64,000 nt of DNA from Symsagittifera roscoffensis (lineage: Eukaryota; Xenacoelomorpha; Acoela; Convolutidae): NCBI RefSeq assembly GCF_963678635.1, contig NC_087070.1:39976397-40040396 (forward strand). Reading direction: 5' to 3'. Below the pieces are notes generated by a model, which was given only the letters and a program-made list of their open reading frames with translations, did not search any database and was not told the DNA's origin. A program made the position numbers and the translations under genes. Below are positions 1 through 9,860 of the stretch, piece after piece (position 1 is the first letter of the stretch; each line of letters begins with the position of its first letter).

Positions 1-2
1 AT

Positions 3-287
3 AGATTACAATATCGCCAAGATATTCACAACGATATCCGTGATCACAATATTCAAATACTCCAACAAAACAGTTTACAATTAAAGTTTGAAATCACAGT
101 TAAATTAAACAATATTACACAACATCCCTACCCATTAAATCCACCTAACATAACAGCTCAATCACTACCACCACCGTTTATAACTACTGAAGTAATATAT
201 AAATACGACAGATACACCAAAAACACAATTGGTTACATTACATTTTACAATCCATACTCAGGATTATCATACACATGTATATCCTAA
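3..287 (+). CDS. 3' end of an upstream retroelement ORF (partial)
   Basis: An open frame enters from the left edge and stops at TAA 285-287, giving about 94 residues. It is rich in Asn, Gln, Thr and Pro and has no recognisable motif. The last 13 bases overlap the start of the envelope-like ORF in another frame. By position this would be the tail of pol (an integrase C-terminus) in an LTR element, but nothing in these residues proves it. The rest is outside the window. Confidence 0.5.
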   Translation, partial: RLQYRQDIHNDIRDHNIQILQQNSLQLKFEITVKLNNITQHPYPLNPPNITAQSLPPPFITTEVIYKYDRYTKNTIGYITFYNPYSGLSYTCIS

Positions 288-2893
288 AATTATTAATTTT
301 TCTCCAACTCCTTTTTCTAGTAACCTCAAATCAAAACATAAACCCTTCCCCTCGTACAGGACCACAAGATTTATTAGTAACACATTACGATTGCGAAGAA
401 AATGAACAAAAAACACTACACAAATATGCAATAAATCAAGTATCACAATGTGAAACAGAACCACAAGCTATAGAAACCACAGATATAATAGCAACACTCT
501 ATTCAAAAGCCCGAGCAACAACAGTTACAGGTTATAAATTCACAGCGACATTTTCCGAAAAGAAAGTACATTGTTCACAAGTCTCCAACGGCAACAAAAA
601 CCGACTTGACCATGAATCATTCTATCAAAGTAATATAGAACGTCTTTTACATCTCAATCCCGACGATTGTAAAAATGAATTACTTAGACTAAACATCACA
701 CAAAATAAAAACTCCCAAAGAAAATTAGTTAATTTTCAAGTTTTTTCAGACTCTGTACATCAATCACAACTTGAAAGACACCAAGGACATATAAAACTAG
801 ACGAAAAATACCCGTATAACGGCGCACACGGACGATTAACCTATGACCTACATGATAAACATTGGATACCACACATTGGTATAAATAACCCATCAAACTG
901 CAAAGCAGACACGAAAAATAAAGGATACCAAGAAATAATGTTTTTCGATTGGAAAATACAACTCGAAAAAATACAACTCACACGAGATTTATCTGATAAT
1001 ACAATGATCTATCAAGGAATCCGACTACCTTGTAAAAATGATCAAGGATATTGCGACCCTACAACAAGAACACAAGCAACAATTGTTTGGTTCCCCGAAG
1101 ATACATGTACAACATTTCAAGTAGCAAAAATACACGCTCGTATGATAAAATTTCACGAAAAATATTTTATACAATCAATTCCATATGAACAAGTCCATCC
1201 ATCACGCAAACTAAGTTCCGATTTTAGAAACATAGACAATATAGAAAATAAATTGACACGTTTTCAAATATATCAAGAAACAGAACTTGCATGTAAATAC
1301 AGGAATCCACTTCACAGAACACAATACTCTGAAATATTAGTTGAATACGAAAAAGGATTCGACATGACCACTGGAAAAGTAAAAATCGACCCATATGCCA
1401 CAGGTCATCCTCTAAACGAAGGAACATCCTATATACCAGTTAATTTTGAAAAAAGCAACGGACAACCTGGTGGACATCTAAAACCTTATGACACCAGAAG
1501 CACACGCTTACAAGAATTATCACTAATGAATACTACATATTTCGGTAATATCCACTATGATATTCATTTGGATATGAAACTAGATTATACAATTAGCCGC
1601 ATTTTTCAAGAAATGTCACTCTCCGAATTAGAAACACTACACCAACTATGCGAATTAGAACGAACACAAATATTACAATCACTTGCACTAGCAGTATTAA
1701 AAATACCCTACGCAGGATACTTATTATCTGGAAATAGATCAAATTTTTTAGACTATGAAGGAAACATCTTATGGTTTTATACTTGTACTAAAAAAGTATC
1801 ACCACTATACGTTTTTGAAGATAAACGATGTTATAAAAGAATCCCTATCTTTTATAAAAATAAAGTACATTTCGTGGATACACTTTCACGAAGAACCTAT
1901 TTCTGGGATACCGCAGTCCCATGTGGATCAGAAAATAGCCACAATGTAGTACAACTAAACCCTGATGAAAATAAATATTATCTTCTCACTCCATATCCCA
2001 CATTAATGCAATCACTCAAAAAATTTTCACCAGAAAGCATTCGCGCTATTGCTCGAAACCCAAATATAGACTTACAATCAATAGGAATCTATTCAAAATC
2101 AGATATTCAACATCACATTAGAACACAACAATTCCAAGAATTATTAACACAAATGGACACTATACAAAGACAATCAATAGACCAAAACTTACGCAAACTT
2201 GCAGAAACCGCAGGATTTGCCGATATCTACACGCAAGACTATAGCGGATATTTTAAAGACATTAAAGATTATATATATCTAAACGGCGAAAAATACCGTC
2301 CCCAAGATATATCACCAATCAACATTTTTAGCTTTGTTACACTCAAGAATGAAATCCTTGATTTTCTAGGATGGCCCTACTACATCTTAGAAAAATTGAC
2401 TATTTTATACGCAATGTTTAACTTTATTGGATTTCTTTTCTCACTCTTAAAAGGAATCTACAATACATGTGCTATACACACACAAGTAAACAGACAAGCA
2501 AGCGTAGCACGCATACTATTTGCAGGATTTTTTGGAATTTTTTCCACATCTATAAACAAAATTCTTTTAGACGCACAAATAAAAGAATATAACACAAAAA
2601 TAACAACACGACAGAATACATACGACGAAGAACATAACAATGTCGACACACAGCCAACGGCACCACAATTACCACCCCTACCAAATAACCATCCACTATC
2701 CCTAGTCCCACGAAATTTTCGAAATTTAGCAATCACACATAATCCAAATTTTCGACTCACCACATCACAAAGTCCCATTCAACATATAATGACACACCAG
2801 TCACAAGATGATAATACTTATGAACAAATTATTGAACAGCCCCATACCACCGCTTTTCAATCTCAAAATAATAATTTTTTTAGCCCACGATGA
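275..2893 (+). CDS. Envelope-like membrane glycoprotein of an LTR retroelement
   Basis: 872 residues. Residues 1-18 are a clear signal peptide (positive start, then a Leu/Phe/Ile core), followed by a long Cys-containing ectodomain with several N-X-S/T sites. A motif AGYLLSGNRSNFL at residues 480-492 is followed by a Cys-rich stretch containing W-F-Y-x-C and R-C-Y-K-R-I-P-I. This arrangement looks like an unnamed env-like family I have seen in retroelements of aquatic invertebrates; that is recollection, not a search result. A strong membrane segment lies at about 700-730 and a second hydrophobic stretch at about 746-762, then a ~110-residue polar tail. The inferred role is a virion or cell-surface glycoprotein for membrane attachment or fusion. 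The ATG at 275 is chosen because the signal peptide starts there. The frame is intact; the coding strand is strikingly poor in G. The stop TGA overlaps the next ATG as ATGA. Confidence 0.75.
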   Translation: MYILKLLIFLQLLFLVTSNQNINPSPRTGPQDLLVTHYDCEENEQKTLHKYAINQVSQCETEPQAIETTDIIATLYSKARATTVTGYKFTATFSEKKVHCSQVSNGNKNRLDHESFYQSNIERLLHLNPDDCKNELLRLNITQNKNSQRKLVNFQVFSDSVHQSQLERHQGHIKLDEKYPYNGAHGRLTYDLHDKHWIPHIGINNPSNCKADTKNKGYQEIMFFDWKIQLEKIQLTRDLSDNTMIYQGIRLPCKNDQGYCDPTTRTQATIVWFPEDTCTTFQVAKIHARMIKFHEKYFIQSIPYEQVHPSRKLSSDFRNIDNIENKLTRFQIYQETELACKYRNPLHRTQYSEILVEYEKGFDMTTGKVKIDPYATGHPLNEGTSYIPVNFEKSNGQPGGHLKPYDTRSTRLQELSLMNTTYFGNIHYDIHLDMKLDYTISRIFQEMSLSELETLHQLCELERTQILQSLALAVLKIPYAGYLLSGNRSNFLDYEGNILWFYTCTKKVSPLYVFEDKRCYKRIPIFYKNKVHFVDTLSRRTYFWDTAVPCGSENSHNVVQLNPDENKYYLLTPYPTLMQSLKKFSPESIRAIARNPNIDLQSIGIYSKSDIQHHIRTQQFQELLTQMDTIQRQSIDQNLRKLAETAGFADIYTQDYSGYFKDIKDYIYLNGEKYRPQDISPINIFSFVTLKNEILDFLGWPYYILEKLTILYAMFNFIGFLFSLLKGIYNTCAIHTQVNRQASVARILFAGFFGIFSTSINKILLDAQIKEYNTKITTRQNTYDEEHNNVDTQPTAPQLPPLPNNHPLSLVPRNFRNLAITHNPNFRLTTSQSPIQHIMTHQSQDDNTYEQIIEQPHTTAFQSQNNNFFSPR

Positions 2894-4689
2894 GCCGCCA
2901 ACTTGGATCACTACACCGATCAAATTCCCATCCAACCAATCTTACCTCTCCAATCCCAATCATACCACTTTTTGCTTTTCCGCCACCCGATTTTCCACCT
3001 AGTAATGTAACATCAGGCATGAATTCCGACACTAATTCACACATTTCAGTTTTATACTCCATCTCACAGCTAAATAATCCGAATATTGAAACCCCCGATG
3101 AATTTGCCGACTCAGAACCATCTCCATCCAATAATTTTCATAACCCTTCTAATTTTTCTCAACCTCCTTTTCAACCCATATTGTCAAATAACCCTGACCC
3201 AATCACTCCCACACCTTCTTATGCTTCCCAAGTTACCCCAACCTACTCCTCATACCATTCTGACCAATCATCTCATTCTCCAGACACCCCCCGAATCTCC
3301 CCAGAACTAGATAATTTTATTACCCTCCAACAACAACCCTACCACCTTAACACCCCGACCATAAACCAAATCTCCTCCACTACAAATTCATCCAATCCCC
3401 CTACACCCTCTTCAAATTATACTGAATCATTAACACCATCATCCACATCCACTATATCTTCACTAAACACTAATAGAGCTTACCGCACTTTTAAAAGAAA
3501 ATTCCCCAACCATCCTTTCCCAGCAAAACCAGGAACAGCCCGTGAATACATCAACCACCCCCAGCATACTAACACTAAAGAATTTTTAGCTATCACTTTA
3601 CCCTCGTTTCCACAATACACCTTAAACACCCCTCACGACGCTAACGAAACACGCAACTTTGTAGATGAATACGTTTTAATGCCCACTCTCTCTTGGACCT
3701 CATACTATCATTTCACTAACCCTCTTTGCTTACCTTTATCCAGCACCTCCATCGATATAGAACGAAATAAGGACATGCTATATCAACTCACTACACCACT
3801 AACCGCTAGACAATTTACTTACGTTGGATATAAAAAATCACTAAAAATACACACTGCACCTAGAGCTAATGAATATACACTAGAATACTACGATCACAAC
3901 ATCATTAGAGCTAACCAAGATCAATTCCTAGACGACGATCGCTTCGCTAATCCACAAATCACCGAGAAATTTTTCATCAAGACACCATATGTATTTACAC
4001 TAAACATCTTCGACCGAAAGTTTGATCACATTATTTCAGAAGCACTAACAAACACACAAGCATACGAAAGTTTTAAAGAACGCTTCCAAATCTTTTCACT
4101 AACCTTTCATTTCCTTGCACCACACGAAAGAGATTTACACTGCTCACACGATATTATGTTGCGCACTAAACAAACACATACATACAGTTACTATCGTTTC
4201 ATCCAAAATCACTTTGACCTCCACACACCCTCTCGACAACCACACCATCGTTTCCAATTCATCAATTCAAAATACACTTCACCGTATTTCCTAAATTTCA
4301 CATATTGTATTAAAGACACTAACCTCCATGGTATTCTTCGTAATTATGACCCCATAACCCAAATGTACATTTTCTGCCCCATCACCAAGACCTTCAACGC
4401 CGAAGAATCCCGACCCTTCCTTATCCCGCACGAGTTCCTACAACCTATAGAAATCCCAATTTTAGAATTCATCCACAACACTAAATTTAACCACAAATTA
4501 TATAACTTAATCCAAAACACACCTTATGAGTTTGCAGTAGGCACTGAAGAACTAACCACTATTAAGGCACTTCAATTGCTTTGGCCACTGCTTCAAACTA
4601 AAAATATCATCCGCATCTTAGCTAAACTACTCACAACTTCAGAACTAATTCACGACATCTTCCCCCACGGTTTTTTCCCCGACGACTAA
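2890..4689 (+). CDS. Unknown 599-residue ORF downstream of the envelope-like gene
   Basis: The start ATG (2890-2892) overlaps the TGA of the preceding ORF as ATGA, an arrangement suited to termination-reinitiation. Residues 1-190 are low-complexity Ser/Thr/Pro/Asn-rich and look disordered. Residues about 195-599 are a denser, aromatic-rich globular region with many Tyr, Phe and His (for example F-K-R-K-F-P near 205 and H-F-L-A-P-H-E-R-D near 410). There is no signal peptide, membrane segment, zinc knuckle or protease motif. I do not recognise the family. An accessory protein or a regulator of the element is possible, but there is no direct evidence for either. The stop TAA lies three bases before a consensus 5' splice site. 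The length, shared G-poor composition and lack of breaks argue that it is, or was until recently, translated. Confidence 0.7.
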   Translation: MSRQLGSLHRSNSHPTNLTSPIPIIPLFAFPPPDFPPSNVTSGMNSDTNSHISVLYSISQLNNPNIETPDEFADSEPSPSNNFHNPSNFSQPPFQPILSNNPDPITPTPSYASQVTPTYSSYHSDQSSHSPDTPRISPELDNFITLQQQPYHLNTPTINQISSTTNSSNPPTPSSNYTESLTPSSTSTISSLNTNRAYRTFKRKFPNHPFPAKPGTAREYINHPQHTNTKEFLAITLPSFPQYTLNTPHDANETRNFVDEYVLMPTLSWTSYYHFTNPLCLPLSSTSIDIERNKDMLYQLTTPLTARQFTYVGYKKSLKIHTAPRANEYTLEYYDHNIIRANQDQFLDDDRFANPQITEKFFIKTPYVFTLNIFDRKFDHIISEALTNTQAYESFKERFQIFSLTFHFLAPHERDLHCSHDIMLRTKQTHTYSYYRFIQNHFDLHTPSRQPHHRFQFINSKYTSPYFLNFTYCIKDTNLHGILRNYDPITQMYIFCPITKTFNAEESRPFLIPHEFLQPIEIPILEFIHNTKFNHKLYNLIQNTPYEFAVGTEELTTIKALQLLWPLLQTKNIIRILAKLLTTSELIHDIFPHGFFPDD

Positions 4690-4692
4690 CAG

Positions 4693-4772
4693 GTAAGTAT
4701 GAATTAAGTAAATATTACTAACTAATTAAAATATTGAAAAAACTCACCATTCTTTATTCATGTTTTCTTTAG
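4693..4772 (+). other. Predicted 80-base intron just after the ORF stop
   Basis: CAG|GTAAGT (donor at 4693) follows the TAA by three bases. A perfect TACTAAC branch sequence lies near 4716, and TGTTTTCTTTAG closes the intron at 4772. All three signals match metazoan consensus. A junction this close to the stop would not be expected to trigger nonsense-mediated decay. It may be used to make or export a spliced mRNA; usage is inferred, not shown. Confidence 0.6.
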
Positions 4773-6142
4773 ATTTTTAGCCTTCATCCTCGATCATCTG
4801 AAAAATTCACAAAAGAAAAATAAAAAATAGCAAACTTCTTCAAAACTGTTTAAGACCCTATTAAACTTTTGCACCAACAATTAAATAAATATAATACCAA
4901 TGCAGTAAATTAATTTATAAAATTTTCCCCCAAAGCAGTAAATCTACATATGATGAAAATTTGTATCTTAAAATTCCCCCATAACTAGCAGTAAATTTCC
5001 AAATTCTATGCAGTAAATTAATAAAATGCAATTGCAGTACTAACCTTTCGATATTTTCATTCATTCGCACAGAAATTCTATCCACACTCGCACAGCTCGC
5101 CCACGAAGAATTGTTTAAAATAATGAATTTCAGTTTCAAGTTTTCACACTCAACAACTCTAACATACAATAACATGTTTCAAACTTTCCTTTAACCCGGT
5201 TGGAAAGGAATCATATACTAAACAAAACTAACCAACGCAGCTTACTAAATACCACAAATCATAGAATAACAGCATGACTAAGAAAAGGAAACCAACGGTA
5301 CCCAAACCGGATTAACCCAGTTTAAAACTGGATAATTTATTCTTTTGAAGACTATTACAAAGTCTTAGAAAGAAATAATAAAACACAAAAAAGTCGAAAG
5401 ACAAACCCATACCACAAACAATTTGATTTTTGAAAAAAGGACACAACCAACGAAACATAAGAAAGACCACAACAAACCCAACATAAAACGTTGTCACATA
5501 ACAGGACCCCTCACAAAAACCGCATGAAATCATACTCCCACTCCTGGCCTAACCCACCAGGAAGGACGTCCTGAGCATGCTCTATAGCCGGCCTAACCCA
5601 CCGCGCTACATCCACGCTTTGTGACCACACCTTTATTTTTAATAAGAGCTACTCAAGGGTGAGTAACTCTTCAAAATAACCGAACTAAAACAAAAAGCTT
5701 TTGTGAAAACAACTAACTAAAATCATTATTAAAAAATATTAAACTAATAAAAGTTTTATAAAATGTAAAATCACATGATGCAATATATAGATCAGAATAC
5801 AACACCAAGGACGAACATCAAAAGACAAGACGACCTCACTACACTCGAGAGAGAATGACCAACTACAATCGATATGCCGCTCACAATCACAACTCAAAGG
5901 ATTTAGAGTACGACTTGACTTCGCAGAAAAGGACTTCATTGAACTAGACCAATGACCACCTCGATGCTCAAGTATACGTACAGATCCGAGTAACCAGGCA
6001 TCCCCTCCACGCACAATCTCCACGCCATTCCCAAGCTAGATCAGACACAAAGGAAGTTCTCCCCGAAGAACAGAAAAACCTGACATAGCCAACCATTCTG
6101 AAATCAGAATTGATTTTGTTGCAGAGACTCAGTCGTTGTCAC
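4773..6142 (+). other. Non-coding 3' region of the env-bearing element
   Basis: No ORF of note. It contains the GCAGTAAAT repeats (listed separately), two copies of GGCCTAACCCACC near 5547 and 5590, and paired CCGGTT/AACCCAGTT motifs near 5190 and 5310. It precedes the polypurine tract and probable LTR. Its function is not evident. Confidence 0.4.
4901..5042 (+). repeat. Irregular repeats of GCAGTAAAT
   Basis: The nonamer GCAGTAAAT occurs at about 4902, 4935, 4988 and 5010, with a partial copy at 5034, separated by AT-rich spacers, two of which carry TTCCCCC. The spacing is uneven. It could be a protein or RNA binding cluster in the 3' region of the element. Confidence 0.55.
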
Positions 6143-6162
6143 AAGAAAGAAGCGGAAGAAAA
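6143..6162 (+). promoter_or_regulatory. Candidate polypurine tract (plus-strand primer)
   Basis: AAGAAAGAAGCGGAAGAAAA is the longest pure-purine run in the region and lies just before a TGATG sequence that may start the 3' LTR. Position and composition fit a polypurine tract. Confidence 0.45.
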
Positions 6163-6165
6163 TTA

Positions 6166-6679
6166 TGATGTTCGCCAAATACCAACGTCCATCATCCACC
6201 CTTGAATTACAGAAGAACTGTTCTAAAAAACTCTGTAAAACCCGGATGGGTGGAACCTGATCTAAACTATATTTTATGATTGGATAAATTAAATGTTTTA
6301 CCAATGTAAAGTATTTAATATTAACCAATCATGATCCATCTAACTAACAACCCACTTATTTGTAAGTGCTGAAGTTACTTGTAATTTCAGCACCAGAGAG
6401 ATTTGAATTTAACTTAGAAATTAGTTGGACTCTCCCGAGCACTTCAGCAGCCGCAATAAACCAGTATACCCTAGATCTATTGAGCCTAGCAGAGACTAGT
6501 TAAACAACCTGAGACTAGATAGTATAAGAGTAAGATTAGGATCGGTATTAGACTAAGAAGTTGCACGAATCTATCCGGCCGAAAATAAGATAGCGTGACG
6601 AGCAGACGGTGTACCCTATCCGAAATTACTCTATGAGTTATACACTCCAGTCATAACTCAGTAAATTAGAATTTTCGCA
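6166..6679 (+). repeat. Probable 3' LTR of the env-bearing element
   Basis: About 514 bases starting TG after the purine tract and ending CA at 6678-6679. Inside are a TATA-like ACTATATTTTATG near 6267 and a poly(A) signal AATAAA at 6455-6460, as expected for U3-R-U5. The 5' LTR is outside the window, so the boundaries cannot be confirmed by matching the two ends. Confidence 0.4.
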
Positions 6680-6724
6680 CCTAAAAACTATCACAAATTG
6701 GCTTTAAAGACTTATATAAGTTAT

Positions 6725-6893
6725 AGAAGTTTTTGTTTGCTTGCGCCGAGAATATCGTTATCACTCAGAGATTCAAAAAAATTAGAAGTTTTTGTTTGCT
6801 TGCGCCGAGAAGTTTTTGTTTGCTTGCGCCGAGAAGTTTTTGTTTGCTTGCGCCGAGAATATCGTTATCACTCAGACATTCAAAAAAGTTCTT
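6725..6893. repeat. 24-base minisatellite inside a larger duplication
   Basis: AGAAGTTTTTGTTTGCTTGC followed by GCCG recurs at 6725, 6784, 6808 and 6832; the last three are head to tail with a 24-base period. The block AATATCGTTATCACTCAG flanks both ends (about 6751 and 6859), so a larger unit was duplicated first. Confidence 0.85.
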
Positions 6894-7583
6894 CGAACAC
6901 GAGAAAAAAATCGAATTTTGTCTGCGATGTGTAACCCCACAGAGCAAAATTATGCAGCCATTTTGATTGGAAATTGGAACAGCATCTTATCTTTTTGACA
7001 ATGAACGTTGGCAAGGATATGGAGGAATTACCTCGAGTGCGAAGGGCTTAAAGTGAAAAAATAAAAAAAAATAGCCAATCAGAATTAAATTTTCAATCAA
7101 TGGAAGAAAATTGCGATAATCTCAAAGAAACAAAACACTTTCAGGGACTCAATATTTATACCGACCGAAATAAACAATGTTTTTGAATATTTACCGATCA
7201 CTGATGAAATGGATAAAATTTCAGTGTTTTGATATACAACAAAAAAATATCCAAAAACCGGATTTTTTTGAAGATTTGTCGATTTTAATTGCAAGGCAGA
7301 TTACATTAAAAACATTACCAAAATTTCTACAATTTCTCTTTACAATTACCAAATTCAGAACCCCAACTGACAATTTATAGCTGGAAACAAATTTCCTGAT
7401 TTTTTTTTTGATATACTGAATTTCAAACAAATCAACGGGAAAGTTGTCAGTGAAACCAAAAACAGCGATTGTTTGCCACCGGCACATCAAAAACTGTTCA
7501 TGTTGTGCGAGTGAAAAATGTTCGCCACTAGTGCCTAAAAACATTTCGAATTTTACAGTTGATGGACTGCGCGCTTCATCTGG
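6894..7583. other. AT-rich non-coding stretch
   Basis: Unique-looking AT-rich sequence with only short, unconvincing ORFs. I see no gene or clear repeat. Confidence 0.5.
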
Positions 7584-7781
7584 GTGAAACAAACGTTTTT
7601 AGTGGGTTTTAACATCGACGAGAGCCTTGCAAGTTTAGCCACGAAAAAAAACTTCAGAAATTCGCTGAAAGCCGAGTTGTTTGTGAAACAAACGTTTTTA
7701 GTGGGTTTTAACATCGACGAGAGCCTTGCAAGTTTAGCCACGAAAAAAAACTTCAGAAATTCGCTGAAAGCCGAGTTGTTT
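7584..7781. repeat. Two tandem copies of a 99-base unit
   Basis: The segment starting GTGAAACAAACGTTTTTAGT at 7584 begins again at 7683 and is nearly identical through about 7781. Both copies are open in the same frame because 99 is divisible by 3; that alone does not make them coding. Confidence 0.9.
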
Positions 7782-8019
7782 GCGATGGTTCATTTCAACG
7801 CTTCGATTATTTGATGAAAACTATTTTTTTTTAATTTTGTTGATAGCTTTTAAAAGGAAAGCAGCAAAACTAGTACAAAATAATTTTCAAAACAAAGACG
7901 AAGCGGAGCTCCGCACTACTTGCGATACAACACAAACATAAAAAACATAAAGAAAAAAAATTAAAAGTTGAAAAAAAAAACTTGATGAATCAGGCACAAA
8001 AAAAGTGATTTCAAAAAAT

Positions 8020-9860
8020 AGACTCTGCCCAAAACCTTAGTTGTTTTTCTACTAAAATAAGTAGGAAGAGTAGAAAATTCATTCATTTTGACAAGTTTCT
8101 ATAAAACTATCAAAAAATCTAAAAAAGGGCCAAAAAAATTTCCAAAATCTACAAGCACAACTTTTTTCTTAAAGCAGGTTGTGGTCGCTTAAGCAGCAAA
8201 GATTCCCAAAAATGGGTTTTTAGATTGAAAACAACATGAGAATTTGCACGGTAGTTTTCGAGTAAAGACAAAAAGTTTCCAAAACTTTGTTTGTTTGAAG
8301 GCCATAACTTTTTTCTTAAGCAAACTGGGAATGGTCAGTTTTCAAGGCAAGCTTTCAGCAATCTGTTATTTCGATTTAACTTATGATATCAGACTTGGTA
8401 GGATATTTAGCAAAAAAAAACCAACGAAGGGTCGACAAATCAAAAACTTGACATTTCCGAGAATCAAAGTTTTTTGTGAATAAAAAAAGGGCGAAGCCGT
8501 TTGTTAAGAGGAGATCAACTCAACTTGTGACTTTCATTGAAAAAAAATCTCAGGTTTGTGACGGTAGTTTTCTCAAAAAAAGTCAAAATTTTGAAGAAAA
8601 AAAAAGCGATCAAAAAGTCAAAGTTTTGACGATTTCGATGGCCATAAATTGTGCTGTCAGAAATGTTTGGAGGTAGTCGCATAAGTAAATGAACTTCCCG
8701 CACCTTTTCTTTTGACCATTCTTTGAAATGGTTCCTAAATCTCAGATATAGCAGGGTAGTTTTCGAGATTCATCAATAAGTTCAAAAAATGGTCAAAACA
8801 TCAAAAAATGACGTTTCCAAGAGCGATAATTTTTTGTATAAAAAATTGTGATTGGTCGCTGATACAGGGGAAGTTCCCACTACACGTTATCTCCATTGAA
8901 GCCACATAATATTAGATTTGAAAAGTTAATTTTCGGAAACTCAAAAAGAGTCACAAAACGGTCAAAAATCAAAGTTAGATTATTCGGAGGGCCATAACTT
9001 TTTGATTTAGAAGGCTATGGGAGCAGCTGTTTATGCAGGCGACTTTTCAAAACCGCTCAATTCATTGAAACCACAAAACAGATATGAGAGGGTTTGTTTT
9101 CCAGAAAAGGAAAAAAAATATATGTGGCAAACTTTACCCTACAGACTTTTTCGAAGTAAAAAGAGGTCAATTAAAAAGATACTCCATGGCATTATACGGG
9201 CACACAGGCGAGAAGGCGGCCTTTCAATTGTTACCCTTTTTTGAAAATCAGTAGAATTTTCTGAAGAAAAAAAAATTTTTTCCAATAAAAAAATCAACAA
9301 AACGATTGGTAAACATATAACCAGCATGAAAATTGCGGAGGGCAGTGCTCAAGCTGTATTTTCATTGAAACTACCCAAAATTGAGTCCTTAGGCCGATAA
9401 AAAATAAGCCGCAATAATTTAGGCCGAGAAGCTTCTTTTAGCGAGACGAAATGAAACAAAGGAATTACGAAGTCAAGGCAAATAAAATTACAAATTGTAG
9501 GAGTAAATCAAACACTAAAAGCAGTAATAAACAAAAATGTGCGCAGCACAAAAAGCGATTTTAAGTTACAAGTGACAACTAAGACGACAACAGATAAGCA
9601 GATAAATAGTTGGCCGACAATTTCAAATGAGACAGAACATTTCCTGTTAAAAAAAACAGATCCGGTCAGACTCGAGCTCATGACCTTTGCCGTCTCAGGC
9701 ATATTCGTTACTTCCACGGTAAGTTGGCTGAAAACGCTTGGAAATTTGAATTCATTATGAACCAAGATACAAGTGATTCTGTTAAACAAGTTTTTAACCC
9801 GAAGAAAAAAATCTATATTCCAGTTTGATGACGCTTGCTAATCGCGAGCGTAATAAGAAT
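8020..9860 (+). mobile_element. Dispersed element of ~170-base units ending in a hairpin, copy 1
   Basis: Diverged repeats of a ~170-base unit, each with a GGCCATAACTTTTT-like block then a TGGTCGCTTATGCAG-like block (near 8150, 8300, 8455, 8640, 8815 and 8985). The same order occurs at 55.83-57.47 kb, including the left-hand phrase AAAACCTTAGTTGTTTTTCT (8034) and the right-hand hairpin ACGCTTGC-TAATC-GCGAGCGT near 9832. Internal ~150-170-base tandem units plus a terminal hairpin resemble non-autonomous Helentron-type elements; this assignment is inference, and other satellite-derived elements would fit too. No protein is encoded. Confidence 0.55.

Noticed and set aside
7584..7781. CRISPR-like direct repeats
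   Set aside because: Two adjacent 99-base copies without spacers, in eukaryotic DNA: a simple tandem duplication. No CRISPR array is present in the window.
9832..9856. Classical Helitron 3' end
   Set aside because: The hairpin is there, but I do not see a CTRR end a fixed distance after it, so only a looser Helentron-type hypothesis is kept.
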